A stretch of DNA of 64,000 nt from Streptomyces sp. NBC_00820 (GTDB lineage Bacteria; Actinomycetota; Actinomycetes; Streptomycetales; Streptomycetaceae): the NCBI RefSeq assembly GCF_036347055.1, contig NZ_CP108882.1, forward strand, positions 2,059,001 to 2,123,000. Direction: 5' to 3'. Position numbers and translations under genes: made by a program. Below the pieces are notes generated by a model, which did no database searches, was not told where the DNA came from, and was given only the letters and a program-made list of their open reading frames with translations. The number at the start of each line of letters is the position of its first letter. Within the stretch, counting starts at the first letter, position 1. Of the stretch, positions 17,950 through 28,795 are shown piece by piece.

Positions 17950-18020
17950 GCGCCTCGGCGACGGACCGGTGGCCGCCCGCTCGCCGCCACCGGCCACCCG
18001 GCGCCTCGGCGACGGACCGG
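17950..18020. repeat. Two identical 20-bp direct repeats, 51-bp period
   Basis: Copies at 17950-17969 and 18001-18020 are identical. They lie downstream of the small minus-strand gene that ends at 18045 and upstream of the FluG-like gene. Confidence 0.8.
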
Positions 18021-18044
18021 CCGCCGCCACCCGGCGGGCTCCGC

Positions 18045-18359
18045 TCAGATCTGGATGCCCGCCATCCGCTTCCACTCGTACGGCCCCGTCTTCACGCTCG
18101 CCGCGAACTCGCCGTCGAAGGACTCGTGGGCCGTGACGCCGGCCTTCTCCATGGCCTGCTGGGCGATGCCGACGCTGGGGGCCACCAGGTTGCCCCACTC
18201 GCCGTCCTCGCCGACCAGCGCGATCCGGGCGCCGAGCTCGCCGATGTAGGCCACGTTGCCGCCGGCCCCGCCGTGCGCCTTCGCGAAGGCGCTGATCTGA
18301 TGGGCGAGGCGCTTCACCGTGCGCTCGGCCCTCGCGTCAACCTGCTGCGTTTCTGCCAT
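18045..18359 (-). CDS. Small conserved hypothetical protein
   Basis: This 104-residue, soluble, helical protein starts MAETQQVDARAERTVKRLAHQISAF-like and ends WKRMAGIQI. I do not recognise a domain. The segment NVAYIGELGARIALVGEDGEWGNLVAPS could form a small beta sheet. TAGCAT ends seven bases before the ATG, which supports this start and suggests a leaderless mRNA. It lies between ctaB and the FluG-like gene on the same strand, but a strong terminator separates it from ctaB. Confidence 0.75.
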   Translation of the reverse strand: MAETQQVDARAERTVKRLAHQISAFAKAHGGAGGNVAYIGELGARIALVGEDGEWGNLVAPSVGIAQQAMEKAGVTAHESFDGEFAASVKTGPYEWKRMAGIQI

Positions 18360-18366
18360 GACCAGG

Positions 18367-18372
18367 ATGCTA
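18367..18372 (-). promoter_or_regulatory. Leaderless -10 box of the small hypothetical gene
   Basis: On the minus strand TAGCAT is followed by seven bases and ATG 18359. Confidence 0.45.
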
Positions 18373-18392
18373 CCGACGGGTAGATCAAACGG

Positions 18393-18436
18393 CGACGGGA
18401 GGGGTGCGTGGCCTGGGCCACGCACCCCTCCCGTCG
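18393..18436 (-). terminator. Terminator of ctaB
   Basis: A perfect 20-bp stem (18393-18412 with 18417-18436) closes a four-base CTGG loop. It lies 32 bases after the ctaB stop and just upstream of the next promoter. Confidence 0.9.
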
Positions 18437-18468
18437 GAAGCGACAAGCGTCGGAAGCAATAAGGGGGA

Positions 18469-19473
18469 CTACCGCAGGAAGGGGTCCACCGCGACCGCGA
18501 CGAAGAGGATCGACACGTAGGTGATGGACCAGTGGAACAGCCGCATCTCCTTCAGCTTGGCCCCGCTCACCTCGGCCTTGGCCCGGTTCTGCAGCCCGTG
18601 CGCCTCCCAGAGCCAGAAGCCGCCGGCCGCGAGGGCCACCGCGGTGTAGAACCAGCCGGTGTAGCCGAGCGGCTGGAGCAGCAGGGAGACGGCGACCATC
18701 ACCCAGCTGTAGATGACGATCTGCCGGGCGACCACCTTGTTGGAGGCGATGACCGGGAGCATCGGCACGCCCACGCGCGCGTAGTCCTCCTTGACCTTCA
18801 TGGACAGCGGCCAGTAATGCGGCGGGGTCCAGAAGAACATGACGAGGAAGAGAATGACCGGCGCCCACGACAGGGAGTCCGTGACGGACGACCAGCCGAT
18901 GAGCACCGGGAGGCAGCCGGCGATTCCGCCCCACACGATGTTCTGCGAGGTGCGCCTTTTGAGGATCATCGTGTAGACGACGACGTAGAAAAGCAGCGCT
19001 CCGAGTGACAGCCACGCGGACAGCCAATTGACGGTGAATCCGAACAGCAGCGTCGAGACGACCGCGAGCGTGATGCCGAATGCGAGGCATTCACGCGGGC
19101 TGACCAGGCCGGTCACCAGCGGCCGCTGCGAGGTGCGGTCCATCAGGGCGTCGATGTCCCGGTCGATGTACATGTTCAGCGCGTTCGCGCCACCGGCGGA
19201 GAGGTAGCCGCCGAGGCAGGTGAGCAGGACCAGTCCGAGGTCCGGCACCCCCTGCTGAGCCAGGAACATCACCGGCACTGTGGTGATGAGCAGCAGCTCG
19301 ATGATCCGCGGTTTGGTCAGTGCCACGAAGCCCTTGACGCGGGCCCCGAACGTCCGGTGAACCGGGCCCTGGCTCGCACCACCGAGCTCCCCCATTGCCT
19401 TAACGGCATGGGTGGTGGCCCCAACCGCTGGACGGGATTCGACGGCCGTCACGCACACCCCTGACAGAGACAT
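18469..19473 (-). CDS. ctaB: Protoheme IX farnesyltransferase (heme O synthase)
   Basis: This 334-residue UbiA-superfamily membrane enzyme transfers a farnesyl group to heme B, the step before CtaA. The first Asp-rich motif [15 protein letters not shown] (about 100-114) and SQRPLVTG are diagnostic. Nine or so hydrophobic segments follow, with [14 protein letters not shown] and [12 protein letters not shown] as conserved loops. ATG 19473 has GGAGG upstream, though a GTG seven codons later could also serve. It is transcribed divergently from the pentose phosphate operon. Confidence 0.96.
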   Translation of the reverse strand: MSLSGVCVTAVESRPAVGATTHAVKAMGELGGASQGPVHRTFGARVKGFVALTKPRIIELLLITTVPVMFLAQQGVPDLGLVLLTCLGGYLSAGGANALNMYIDRDIDALMDRTSQRPLVTGLVSPRECLAFGITLAVVSTLLFGFTVNWLSAWLSLGALLFYVVVYTMILKRRTSQNIVWGGIAGCLPVLIGWSSVTDSLSWAPVILFLVMFFWTPPHYWPLSMKVKEDYARVGVPMLPVIASNKVVARQIVIYSWVMVAVSLLLQPLGYTGWFYTAVALAAGGFWLWEAHGLQNRAKAEVSGAKLKEMRLFHWSITYVSILFVAVAVDPFLR

Positions 19474-19846
19474 CCCAGCGAGCCTCCCCGTGATGAGGTC
19501 CGTGAGGTCGGATCAGGGGGCTCGCGCGTACCACGCCACTTTAGACGTTGCCCAGACCCCGGCCTTCGCGGGGGTCGACTCGTGTTGGCGGCCGCCGCAT
19601 ACGAGGTGTCTCCCAGCTCGATTGAGCAGTCAGATGAGCGGCTCCGTATTCATGTGCCGAATGCGTTGTCGGCCAGTCGGGAGGCGGATCGCGCGGACTC
19701 CCGGCAGTCTGGAATGACTCGAAAAAACGCACGTCCTCACGGGGGTAGGCTCGACACGGCCGGTGGGCAGGCAGCGCACCGGCGGCCGGGTGGGCAGACG
19801 CCCCGAAGACCGGCGACCCATATGTGGAGAGGAGCCCTGAACCAGG
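19474..19846. promoter_or_regulatory. Divergent promoter region of ctaB and the pentose phosphate operon
   Basis: The 373-base gap has no convincing gene. TAGGCT at 19746-19751 is a candidate -10 box for the tkt operon and would leave an untranslated leader of about 90 bases. The candidate -35 (TGACTC, 19715-19720) is too far for a standard promoter, so this is tentative. Confidence 0.4.
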
Positions 19847-21949
<2,103 letters not shown>

Positions 21950-21983
21950 CGCTGACATACGACACGTAGGAGATGCAATTTCC

Positions 21984-23102
21984 ATGACAGACGCACTCAA
22001 GCGCCTCTCCGAAGAAGGCGTCGCGATCTGGCTGGACGACCTGTCGCGCAAGCGGATCACGTCCGGCAACCTCGCCGAACTGATCGACCAGCAGCACGTC
22101 GTGGGCGTCACCACCAACCCGACGATCTTCCAGAAGGCCATCAGCAGCGGCGACGGCTACGAGCAGCAGCTCGCGGACCTCGCCGCCCGCAAGGTGACCG
22201 TCGAAGAGGCCATCCGCATGATCACCACGGCGGACGTCCGCGACGCCGCCGACATCCTGCGCCCGGTCTTCGACGCCACCGACGGCCAGGACGGCCGGGT
22301 CTCCATCGAGGTCGACCCGCGCCTCGCGCACAACACCCGGGCCACCGTCGCCGAGGCCAAGCAGCTGGCCTGGCTGGTGGACCGCCCCAACACCCTGATC
22401 AAGATCCCGGCCACCAAGGCGGGTCTGCCGGCGATCGCCGAGGTCATCGGCCTCGGCATCAGCGTCAACGTCACGCTGATCTTCTCGCTGGAGCGCTACC
22501 GCGCGGTCATGGACGCGTACCTCACCGGCCTGGAGAAGGCCAAGGAGCGCGGCCTGGACCTGTCGCTGATCCGCTCCGTGGCGTCCTTCTTCGTGTCCCG
22601 CGTGGACTCCGAGATCGACAAGCGCCTGAAGGCCGTCGGCACGGACGAGGCCGAGGCGCTGCGCGGCAAGGCCGCCCTCGCCAACGCGCGCCTGGCCTAC
22701 CAGGCCTACGAGGAGGTCTTCTCCTCCGACCGCTGGAAGGCCCTGGCCGCCGACGGCGCCAACAAGCAGCGTCCGCTGTGGGCGTCGACCGGTGTGAAGG
22801 ACCCGTCCTTCCCGGACACGATGTACGTCACCGAGCTGGTCGCGCCGAACACGGTCAACACCATGCCGGAGGCCACCCTCGAGGCCACGGACGACCACGG
22901 CGAGATCACCGGCGACACCGTCTCCGGCACCTACGAGCAGGCCCGCGCCGAGCTCGACGCGGTGGAGAAGCTCGGCATCTCCTACGACGACGTCGTCCAG
23001 GTCCTGGAGGACGAGGGCGTGGAGAAGTTCGCGGCGTCCTGGAACGACCTGCTCAAGTCGACGGAGGCGGAGCTCAAGCGCCTCGCCCCTACGGAGGGCT
23101 GA
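21984..23102 (+). CDS. tal: Transaldolase
   Basis: This 372-residue enzyme transfers the dihydroxyacetone unit between sedoheptulose 7-phosphate and glyceraldehyde 3-phosphate. The Schiff-base Lys is K140 in [11 protein letters not shown], and [13 protein letters not shown] (41-53) is the family signature. The C-terminal part is typical of the longer actinobacterial transaldolases. ATG 21984 has AGGAG upstream. The gene begins 34 bases after tkt and ends one base before the zwf start. Confidence 0.97.
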   Translation: MTDALKRLSEEGVAIWLDDLSRKRITSGNLAELIDQQHVVGVTTNPTIFQKAISSGDGYEQQLADLAARKVTVEEAIRMITTADVRDAADILRPVFDATDGQDGRVSIEVDPRLAHNTRATVAEAKQLAWLVDRPNTLIKIPATKAGLPAIAEVIGLGISVNVTLIFSLERYRAVMDAYLTGLEKAKERGLDLSLIRSVASFFVSRVDSEIDKRLKAVGTDEAEALRGKAALANARLAYQAYEEVFSSDRWKALAADGANKQRPLWASTGVKDPSFPDTMYVTELVAPNTVNTMPEATLEATDDHGEITGDTVSGTYEQARAELDAVEKLGISYDDVVQVLEDEGVEKFAASWNDLLKSTEAELKRLAPTEG

Positions 23103-23103
23103 G

Positions 23104-24642
23104 TTGTCACGTCTTCCCGGTTCCGGAGCGAACCCGCTTCGTGATCCCGCCGACCGACGGCTCCCGCGCATCGCGGGGCCGTCGGGCCTGGTGATCTTCG
23201 GCGTCACGGGTGACCTGTCCCGCAAGAAGCTGATGCCCGCGGTGTACGACCTCGCCAACCGGGGTCTGCTGCCGCCGGGCTTCTCGCTGGTGGGCTTCGC
23301 CCGCCGTGAGTGGGCGCACGAGGACTTCGCCGCCGAGGTCCACGACGCCGTCAAGGCGCACGCCCGTACGCCGTTCCGTGAGGAGGTCTGGCAGCAGCTC
23401 ATCCAGGGGATGCGCTTCGTCCAGGGCACCTTCGACGACGACGAGGCCTTCGAGCGGCTGCGCGGCACCATCGAGGAGCTGGACAAGGCACAGGGCACGG
23501 GCGGCAACTTCGCCTTCTACCTGTCCGTGCCGCCGCGCTCCTTCCCGGTGGTCATCCAGCAGCTGAAGAAGCACGGTCTGACCGACCAGAGCGGTGGCTC
23601 CTGGCGCCGCGCGGTCATCGAGAAGCCGTTCGGCCACGACCTGAAGTCGGCCGAGGAGCTGAACAAGGTCGTGCACGAGGTGTTCGAACCGGACCAGGTG
23701 TTCCGGATCGACCACTACCTCGGCAAGGAGACCGTCCAGAACATCCTGGCGCTGCGTTTCGCCAACACGATGTTCGAACCGATCTGGAACCGGTCCTTCG
23801 TGGACCACGTGCAGATCACCATGGCCGAGGACATCGGCGTCGGCGGCCGTGCCGGTTACTACGACGGCATCGGCGCCGCCCGTGACGTCATCCAGAACCA
23901 CCTGCTCCAGCTGCTCGCGCTGACCGCGATGGAGGAGCCCGCCTCCTTCGACGCGGACGCGCTGGCCGCGGAGAAGACCAAGGTGCTCGGCGCCGTCCGG
24001 CTGCCGAAGGACCTGGGCCGGCACAGCGTGCGCGGACAGTACGCGGCCGGCTGGCAGGGTGGCGAGAAGGTCATCGGCTACCTCGAAGAGGACGGCATCG
24101 ACCCGAAGTCGAAGACCGACACCTTCGCCGCGATCAAGGTAGGCATCGACAACCGCCGCTGGGCGGGTGTCCCCTTCTACCTGCGCACCGGCAAGCGGCT
24201 CGGCCGCCGGGTGACGGAGATCGCGGTCGTCTTCAAGGCGGCCCCGCACTCCCCGTTCGACCACACGGCGACCGAGGAGCTGGGCGAGAACGCGATCGTC
24301 ATCCGCGTCCAGCCGGACGAGGGCATCACGGTCCGCTTCGGCTCGAAGGTTCCGGGCACCTCGATGGAGATCCGGGACGTTTCCATGGACTTCGCCTACG
24401 GCGAGTCGTTCACGGAGTCGAGCCCGGAGGCGTACGAGCGGCTGATCCTGGACGTGCTGCTGGGCGACTCCAACCTCTTCCCGCGTACCGAGGAGGTCGA
24501 GCGCTCCTGGGAGATCCTCGACCCGATCGAGGAGTACTGGGACAAGCACGGCACTCCCGCGCAGTACAAGTCGGGCACCTGGGGTCCGGCCGAGGCGGAC
24601 GAGATGCTCGCACGAGACGGACGGAGCTGGCGCCGGCCATGA
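23104..24642 (+). CDS. zwf: Glucose-6-phosphate dehydrogenase
   Basis: The 512-residue enzyme oxidises glucose 6-phosphate to 6-phosphogluconolactone and makes NADPH. The coenzyme fold shows GVTGDLSRKKLMP (about 33-45), and the substrate/active-site motif RIDHYLGKETVQN lies near 201-213. A TTG start at 23104 is likely: CGGAGGG in the end of tal is correctly spaced and the stop of tal is only one base away. It overlaps opcA by four bases, so zwf and its activator are co-translated. Confidence 0.97.
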   Translation: MSRLPGSGANPLRDPADRRLPRIAGPSGLVIFGVTGDLSRKKLMPAVYDLANRGLLPPGFSLVGFARREWAHEDFAAEVHDAVKAHARTPFREEVWQQLIQGMRFVQGTFDDDEAFERLRGTIEELDKAQGTGGNFAFYLSVPPRSFPVVIQQLKKHGLTDQSGGSWRRAVIEKPFGHDLKSAEELNKVVHEVFEPDQVFRIDHYLGKETVQNILALRFANTMFEPIWNRSFVDHVQITMAEDIGVGGRAGYYDGIGAARDVIQNHLLQLLALTAMEEPASFDADALAAEKTKVLGAVRLPKDLGRHSVRGQYAAGWQGGEKVIGYLEEDGIDPKSKTDTFAAIKVGIDNRRWAGVPFYLRTGKRLGRRVTEIAVVFKAAPHSPFDHTATEELGENAIVIRVQPDEGITVRFGSKVPGTSMEIRDVSMDFAYGESFTESSPEAYERLILDVLLGDSNLFPRTEEVERSWEILDPIEEYWDKHGTPAQYKSGTWGPAEADEMLARDGRSWRRP

Positions 24643-25742
24643 AGATAGACCTGACCGACACCACCGCCGGTGAGATCAACAAGGCGCTCGTGCAGGGCCG
24701 CCGTGCCATCGGCACTCCCGCCGTGGGCATGGTCCTCACCCTCGTCATCGTCACCGACGAGGAGAACGCCTACGACGCCCTGAGGGCCGCCAACGACGCG
24801 TCGCGCGAGCACCCCTCGCGCACGGTGGTGGTCATCAAGCGCGTCTCCCGTTCCCCGCGCGACCGCAGCACCTCGCGGGTCGACGCCGAGGTGCGGGTGG
24901 GCGCGGAGGCGGGGACCGGCGAGACGGCCATCCTGCGGCTGCACGGCGAGGTCGCCGAGCACGCCGACTCGGTCGTCCTGCCGCTGCTGCTGCCGGACGC
25001 CCCGGTCGTGGTGTGGTGGCCGGTGAACGCGCCGCTGGACCCGGCCAAGGACCCCCTTGGCGCGCTGGCCCAGCGCCGGGTCACCGACACCTATGCCTCG
25101 GAGCAGCCGGTGCGGGAGCTGTCGGCCCGCGCCGCGGCCTACACGCCCGGCGACACCGACCTGTCCTGGACCCGGATCACGCCGTGGCGTTCGATGCTGG
25201 CGGCGGCCCTGGACCAGGTGACGTGCAAGGTGAAGGCCGTCGAGGTGGAGGGCGAGGAGTTCAACCCGAGCTGCGAGCTGCTCGCGATGTGGCTCGCGGA
25301 CCGGCTGCACGTGCCCGTGCGGCGCACGCTGTCCTCGGGCCCCGGTCTGACGGCGGTCCGCATGGACACCGACCACGGCCCGATCACCCTGGACCGGGCG
25401 GACGGCTCGCTGGCCACCCTGTCCATCGAGGGCCAGCCGGCCCGCGCGGTCGCGCTCAAGCGGCGGGAGACCGCCGAGCTGATCGCGGAGGAGCTGCGCC
25501 GGCTCGACCCGGACGACACCTACGCGGCCGCGCTGCGCTACGGCGTGGAGCGGCTGAGGTCCGTACCGCAGGCCGCCGCGGCGAAGGAGGCCGCTCCCGT
25601 GGAGCCGGCCCAGGCCCCGGAGGCCTCCGCCGCGGTGGAGGAGCCGGCCGCCGCCGAGGACCCGGTGGTGGACGCCGCGCAGGCGCCCGCGAAGAAGGCG
25701 GCCGCCAAGCGGTCCCCGGCGAAGAAGGCGGCGGCGAAATGA
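24639..25742 (+). CDS. opcA: Glucose-6-phosphate dehydrogenase assembly/activator protein OpcA
   Basis: This 367-residue protein is the actinobacterial and cyanobacterial OpcA that promotes active Zwf oligomers. LPDAPVVVWWPVNAP and LSWTRITPWRSMLAAALDQV are characteristic. After about residue 300 the protein ends in an Ala/Glu/Pro linker and a Lys/Ala tail with AKKAAAKR and AKKAAAK repeats, which resembles a histone H1 tail. Overlaps at both ends (ATGA with zwf and with pgl) indicate tight coupling. Confidence 0.93.
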   Translation: MKIDLTDTTAGEINKALVQGRRAIGTPAVGMVLTLVIVTDEENAYDALRAANDASREHPSRTVVVIKRVSRSPRDRSTSRVDAEVRVGAEAGTGETAILRLHGEVAEHADSVVLPLLLPDAPVVVWWPVNAPLDPAKDPLGALAQRRVTDTYASEQPVRELSARAAAYTPGDTDLSWTRITPWRSMLAAALDQVTCKVKAVEVEGEEFNPSCELLAMWLADRLHVPVRRTLSSGPGLTAVRMDTDHGPITLDRADGSLATLSIEGQPARAVALKRRETAELIAEELRRLDPDDTYAAALRYGVERLRSVPQAAAAKEAAPVEPAQAPEASAAVEEPAAAEDPVVDAAQAPAKKAAAKRSPAKKAAAK

Positions 25743-26521
25743 GCACCCCCCAGCTGGTCGTCCACCGTGACAAGGAGCTGATGGCGCAGGCCGCCGCGGC
25801 CCGTCTGATCACGAAGATCGTGGACGCGCAGGCCTCCCAGGGCCACGCGTCCGTGGTCCTCACGGGCGGCCGCAACGGCAACGGGCTGCTGGCCGCGCTG
25901 GCGGCGTCCCCCGCCCGGGACGCCATCGACTGGGGCCGTCTCGACCTGTGGTGGGGCGACGAGCGCTACCTCCCCGAGGGCGACCCGGAGCGCAACTACA
26001 CGCAGGCTCGCGAGATCCTGCTGGACTCCGTACCGCTGGACCCGGCGCGCGTGCACCCCATGCCCGCGTCCGACGGCCCGTACGGTGCGGACGTGGACGC
26101 GGCGGCCGAGGCGTACGCGGCGGAGCTGGCCAAGGCGGCCGGGCCGGAGAACCACGGCTCGGTGCCCGTGTTCGACGTGCTGATGCTGGGTGTCGGACCG
26201 GACACGCACGTGGCCTCGCTCTTCCCGGAGCTGCCCGCGGTGCGTGAGACGGAGCGCACGGTGGTGGGCGTCCACGGCGCCCCCAAGCCTCCGCCGACCC
26301 GGGTCTCCCTCACCCTGCCCGCGATCCGTTCGGCCCGTGAGGTCTGGCTCCTCGCGGCCGGTGAGGACAAGGCGCAGGCGGTGGCCATCGCCCTGTCGGC
26401 GGCCGGAGAGATCCAGGCCCCGGCCGCGGGGGCCCGCGGGCGTGCCCGCACCCTGTGGCTGCTGGACACGGCGGCGGCCTCGCAGCTGCCGCGCTCGCTG
26501 TATCCGCCGGCCTCCCCGTGA
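25739..26521 (+). CDS. pgl: 6-phosphogluconolactonase
   Basis: The 260-residue enzyme hydrolyses 6-phosphogluconolactone, the Zwf product. It belongs to the SugarP isomerase-like Pgl family: VVLTGGRNGNGLLAAL, LDLWWGDERYLPEGDPERN and FDVLMLGVGPDTHVASLFP are the diagnostic blocks. ATG 25739 overlaps the opcA stop as ATGA. It is the last gene of the operon and is followed by a T-tract terminator. Confidence 0.95.
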   Translation: MSTPQLVVHRDKELMAQAAAARLITKIVDAQASQGHASVVLTGGRNGNGLLAALAASPARDAIDWGRLDLWWGDERYLPEGDPERNYTQAREILLDSVPLDPARVHPMPASDGPYGADVDAAAEAYAAELAKAAGPENHGSVPVFDVLMLGVGPDTHVASLFPELPAVRETERTVVGVHGAPKPPPTRVSLTLPAIRSAREVWLLAAGEDKAQAVAIALSAAGEIQAPAAGARGRARTLWLLDTAAASQLPRSLYPPASP

Positions 26522-26541
26522 GGGTGTGAACCGGCCGTGAG

Positions 26542-26583
26542 AAAAGGGGCGGTGGGGGCTTCGAGCCCCCGCCGCCCCTTTTT
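26542..26583. terminator. Intrinsic terminator between pgl and the sugar ABC operon
   Basis: The stem of about 19 bp (26542-26560 with 26564 onward) closes a TCG loop. A run of A lies on one side and a run of T on the other. It therefore serves both convergent operons and is one of the few classic intrinsic terminators here. Confidence 0.92.
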
Positions 26584-26592
26584 CCTGTGCCG

Positions 26593-27432
26593 CTACTTCA
26601 CGGATCCGGCCATGACCCCCTGCACGAAGTGCCGCTGGAACGCGAAGAACACGGCCACGGGCACGATCAGGGAGAGGAACGCGCCCGGCGCCAGGACGTC
26701 GATGTTGCTGCCGAACTGACGGATCTGGGACTGGAGTTCCACGGTCAGGGGCTGGGCGGAGCTGTCGGCGAAGAGCAGGGCGACCAGCATGTCGTTCCAG
26801 ACCCAGAGGAACTGGAAGATGGCCAGGCTGGCGATGGCGGGGCGGCCGACCGGCAGGACCAGGCTGGTGAAGATGCGCCACTCGCCGCCGCCGTCCATGC
26901 GGGCCGCCTCCAGCATCTCCTTCGGCATCTCGGCGAAGTAGTTGCGCAGCAGGAACACCGCGAACGGCAGGCCGTAGGCCACGTGGAAGAGGACCACGCC
27001 GGGGATCGTGCCGAACAGGCCCAGCTGGCCGAAGAGTTTGGCCACCGGCAGCAGGCCGATCTGGACCGGCACCACCAACAGGGCGACCACCAGCAGGAAG
27101 AGCGGTTCGCGGCCGGGGAAGTCCAGCCAGGCGAAGGCGTATCCGGCGAGGGCGGCGATGACGACGACCAGGACGGTCGCCGGCACGGAGATCAGCACGG
27201 TGTTCCAGAAGGCCTGGGTCATCCCGGCGTTCTTCAGCAGCGCCGTGTAGTTGTCGAAGGACAGTTGGCCGGGACCGGCCAGGGCCGTCCACCAGCCGCC
27301 CTTCGCGGTGTCGGCCGCCGAGCGCAGGGAGGAGACGAACAGTCCCGCGAGCGGGGTGAGCCAGACGAGGCCGATCACCACGAGGAACGCCTGCACCAGG
27401 CCGTTGCCCAGGCCGCGCCGGACCGCGTTCAT
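26593..27432 (-). CDS. aglG: Sugar ABC transporter permease (MalG/AglG-like)
   Basis: This 279-residue membrane protein has about six helices. Its cytoplasmic EAA loop, EMLEAARMDGGGEWRIFTSLVLPVGRPAI, contacts the ATPase. It is the second permease of a CUT1-type importer and overlaps the first permease by four bases. No ATPase gene is encoded nearby, as usual in Streptomyces where MsiK energises several importers. The alpha-glucoside assignment comes from the adjacent alpha-glucosidase, so the symbol is by analogy. Confidence 0.88.
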   Translation of the reverse strand: MNAVRRGLGNGLVQAFLVVIGLVWLTPLAGLFVSSLRSAADTAKGGWWTALAGPGQLSFDNYTALLKNAGMTQAFWNTVLISVPATVLVVVIAALAGYAFAWLDFPGREPLFLLVVALLVVPVQIGLLPVAKLFGQLGLFGTIPGVVLFHVAYGLPFAVFLLRNYFAEMPKEMLEAARMDGGGEWRIFTSLVLPVGRPAIASLAIFQFLWVWNDMLVALLFADSSAQPLTVELQSQIRQFGSNIDVLAPGAFLSLIVPVAVFFAFQRHFVQGVMAGSVK

Positions 27433-28787
27433 CGCTGACTCCTTCTGAAGCGGCGGACGTTGAAGACCATCGCGGGGACCACGAGCAGCAGGAGCAGCAC
27501 GCCGAGGGCGCTGCCGAGGCCCTGGTTGTTGCCTCCGCCGAAGGACACCAGCCACATCTGGGTGGCGAGCACGGTGGCGTCCTCCTGCACCGGCCCGGGC
27601 GCGATGATGTAGACGAGGTCGAAGACCTTCATCACGTTGATCACGAGGGTGACGAAGACGACCGTGAGGACGGGCGCCAGCAGCGGGACGGTGATGCGGC
27701 GGAAGATCTGCCACTCGCTCGCCCCGTCGATCCGGGCCGCCTCCAGGGCGTCCCGGGGCAGCGCGGAGAGGCCCGCGCCGATCAGCACCATCGCGAAGCC
27801 GGTCCAGATCCACAGGTAGGCGCCGATGATCGCCGGGGTGACCAGGGCCGGGCCGAGCCAGGAGACGCCCTGGTAGGGCGGGGCGAAGTTCGACTCCGGC
27901 AGCTTCAGCGTGTACGAGCCGGCGTGCAGCCCGGTGAGGCGGAAGGAGCCGTCGGCCGCGGTCGTGGTGCTCGCGACCGTACCGCCGCCGCGTACCGCCT
28001 CGACCTTCATGCCGGGCAGGCCGCTCTCGTGCGGGTCGACCTGCCCCTGTCTGCCTCCCCCGCCGGGGGTGAAGTCCAGGTAGACGACGCCGCGCAGTTC
28101 GCCGGCCGCCGTCTCGCGGGGGGCCTCGGACGCGGGTTCGGCCCCCTGGGGCAGGTCTCCGGGCAGCACGCCGACCATGGGCAGCGTCACCGAGTCACCC
28201 GGTGACACGCTCGCGGTCGTGGCGTACGAGCCGTCGCGGCCCGGGGTGAGCCCCTGCCCGTCGCGGGCCCGGGCCGTCGGGTAGGACGACGTGCCCTTGA
28301 AGGCGTCGTGGACGGAGACCACGGCCGCGTTGAGCACGCCCTTGTCGGGGTCCTCGTCGTAGGCGAGCCGGAAGACGATGCCGGCGGCGAGGAAGGAGAC
28401 GGCCATCGGCATGAACAGCAGGAGTTTGAAGGCGGTGGCCCAGCGGATCTTCTCGACCAGGACGGCCAGGACGAGGCCGAGTCCGGTGAGCAGGGCCGGG
28501 GCCACGACCACCCAGACGACGGTGTTGCGGACGGCCTTCAGCGTGGCCGGGTCGCGGAACATCTCGGTGTAGTTGTCGCCGCCCACGAACCGGGTGCCGG
28601 AGGCGTCGAAGAGGCTGCGGCCGACGGAGAACAGGACCGGGTAGACGACGAGCGCGCCGAGCAGGAGCAGCGCGGGGAAGACGAAGAGCAGGGCGATCAG
28701 CCGGGCGCGCCGCCGGCGCGGCGCTGTGGCGCCGCGGCCGGCGGCCCGCAGGCCCGCCTGCTCCTTGACGAGTGCGGAGGCGGTCAT
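27429..28787 (-). CDS. aglF: Sugar ABC transporter permease (MalF/AglF-like) with extracytoplasmic insert
   Basis: The 452-residue permease is longer than the usual 290-330. After the third membrane segment (FKLLLFMPMAVSFLAAGIVF) it carries about 140 residues expected outside the membrane. These end in a carboxypeptidase-regulatory-like or SpaA-like beta domain: GLPGMKVEAVRGGG, then ADGSFRLTGLHAGSYTLKLPE. The remaining helices follow, with the EAA motif DALEAARIDGASEWQIFRRITVP. ATG 28787 is eight bases from the upstream binding-protein stop. The insert may contact the binding protein, by analogy with the MalF P2 loop. Confidence 0.88.
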   Translation of the reverse strand: MTASALVKEQAGLRAAGRGATAPRRRRARLIALLFVFPALLLLGALVVYPVLFSVGRSLFDASGTRFVGGDNYTEMFRDPATLKAVRNTVVWVVVAPALLTGLGLVLAVLVEKIRWATAFKLLLFMPMAVSFLAAGIVFRLAYDEDPDKGVLNAAVVSVHDAFKGTSSYPTARARDGQGLTPGRDGSYATTASVSPGDSVTLPMVGVLPGDLPQGAEPASEAPRETAAGELRGVVYLDFTPGGGGRQGQVDPHESGLPGMKVEAVRGGGTVASTTTAADGSFRLTGLHAGSYTLKLPESNFAPPYQGVSWLGPALVTPAIIGAYLWIWTGFAMVLIGAGLSALPRDALEAARIDGASEWQIFRRITVPLLAPVLTVVFVTLVINVMKVFDLVYIIAPGPVQEDATVLATQMWLVSFGGGNNQGLGSALGVLLLLLVVPAMVFNVRRFRRSQR

Positions 28788-28795
28788 GTTTCCGC

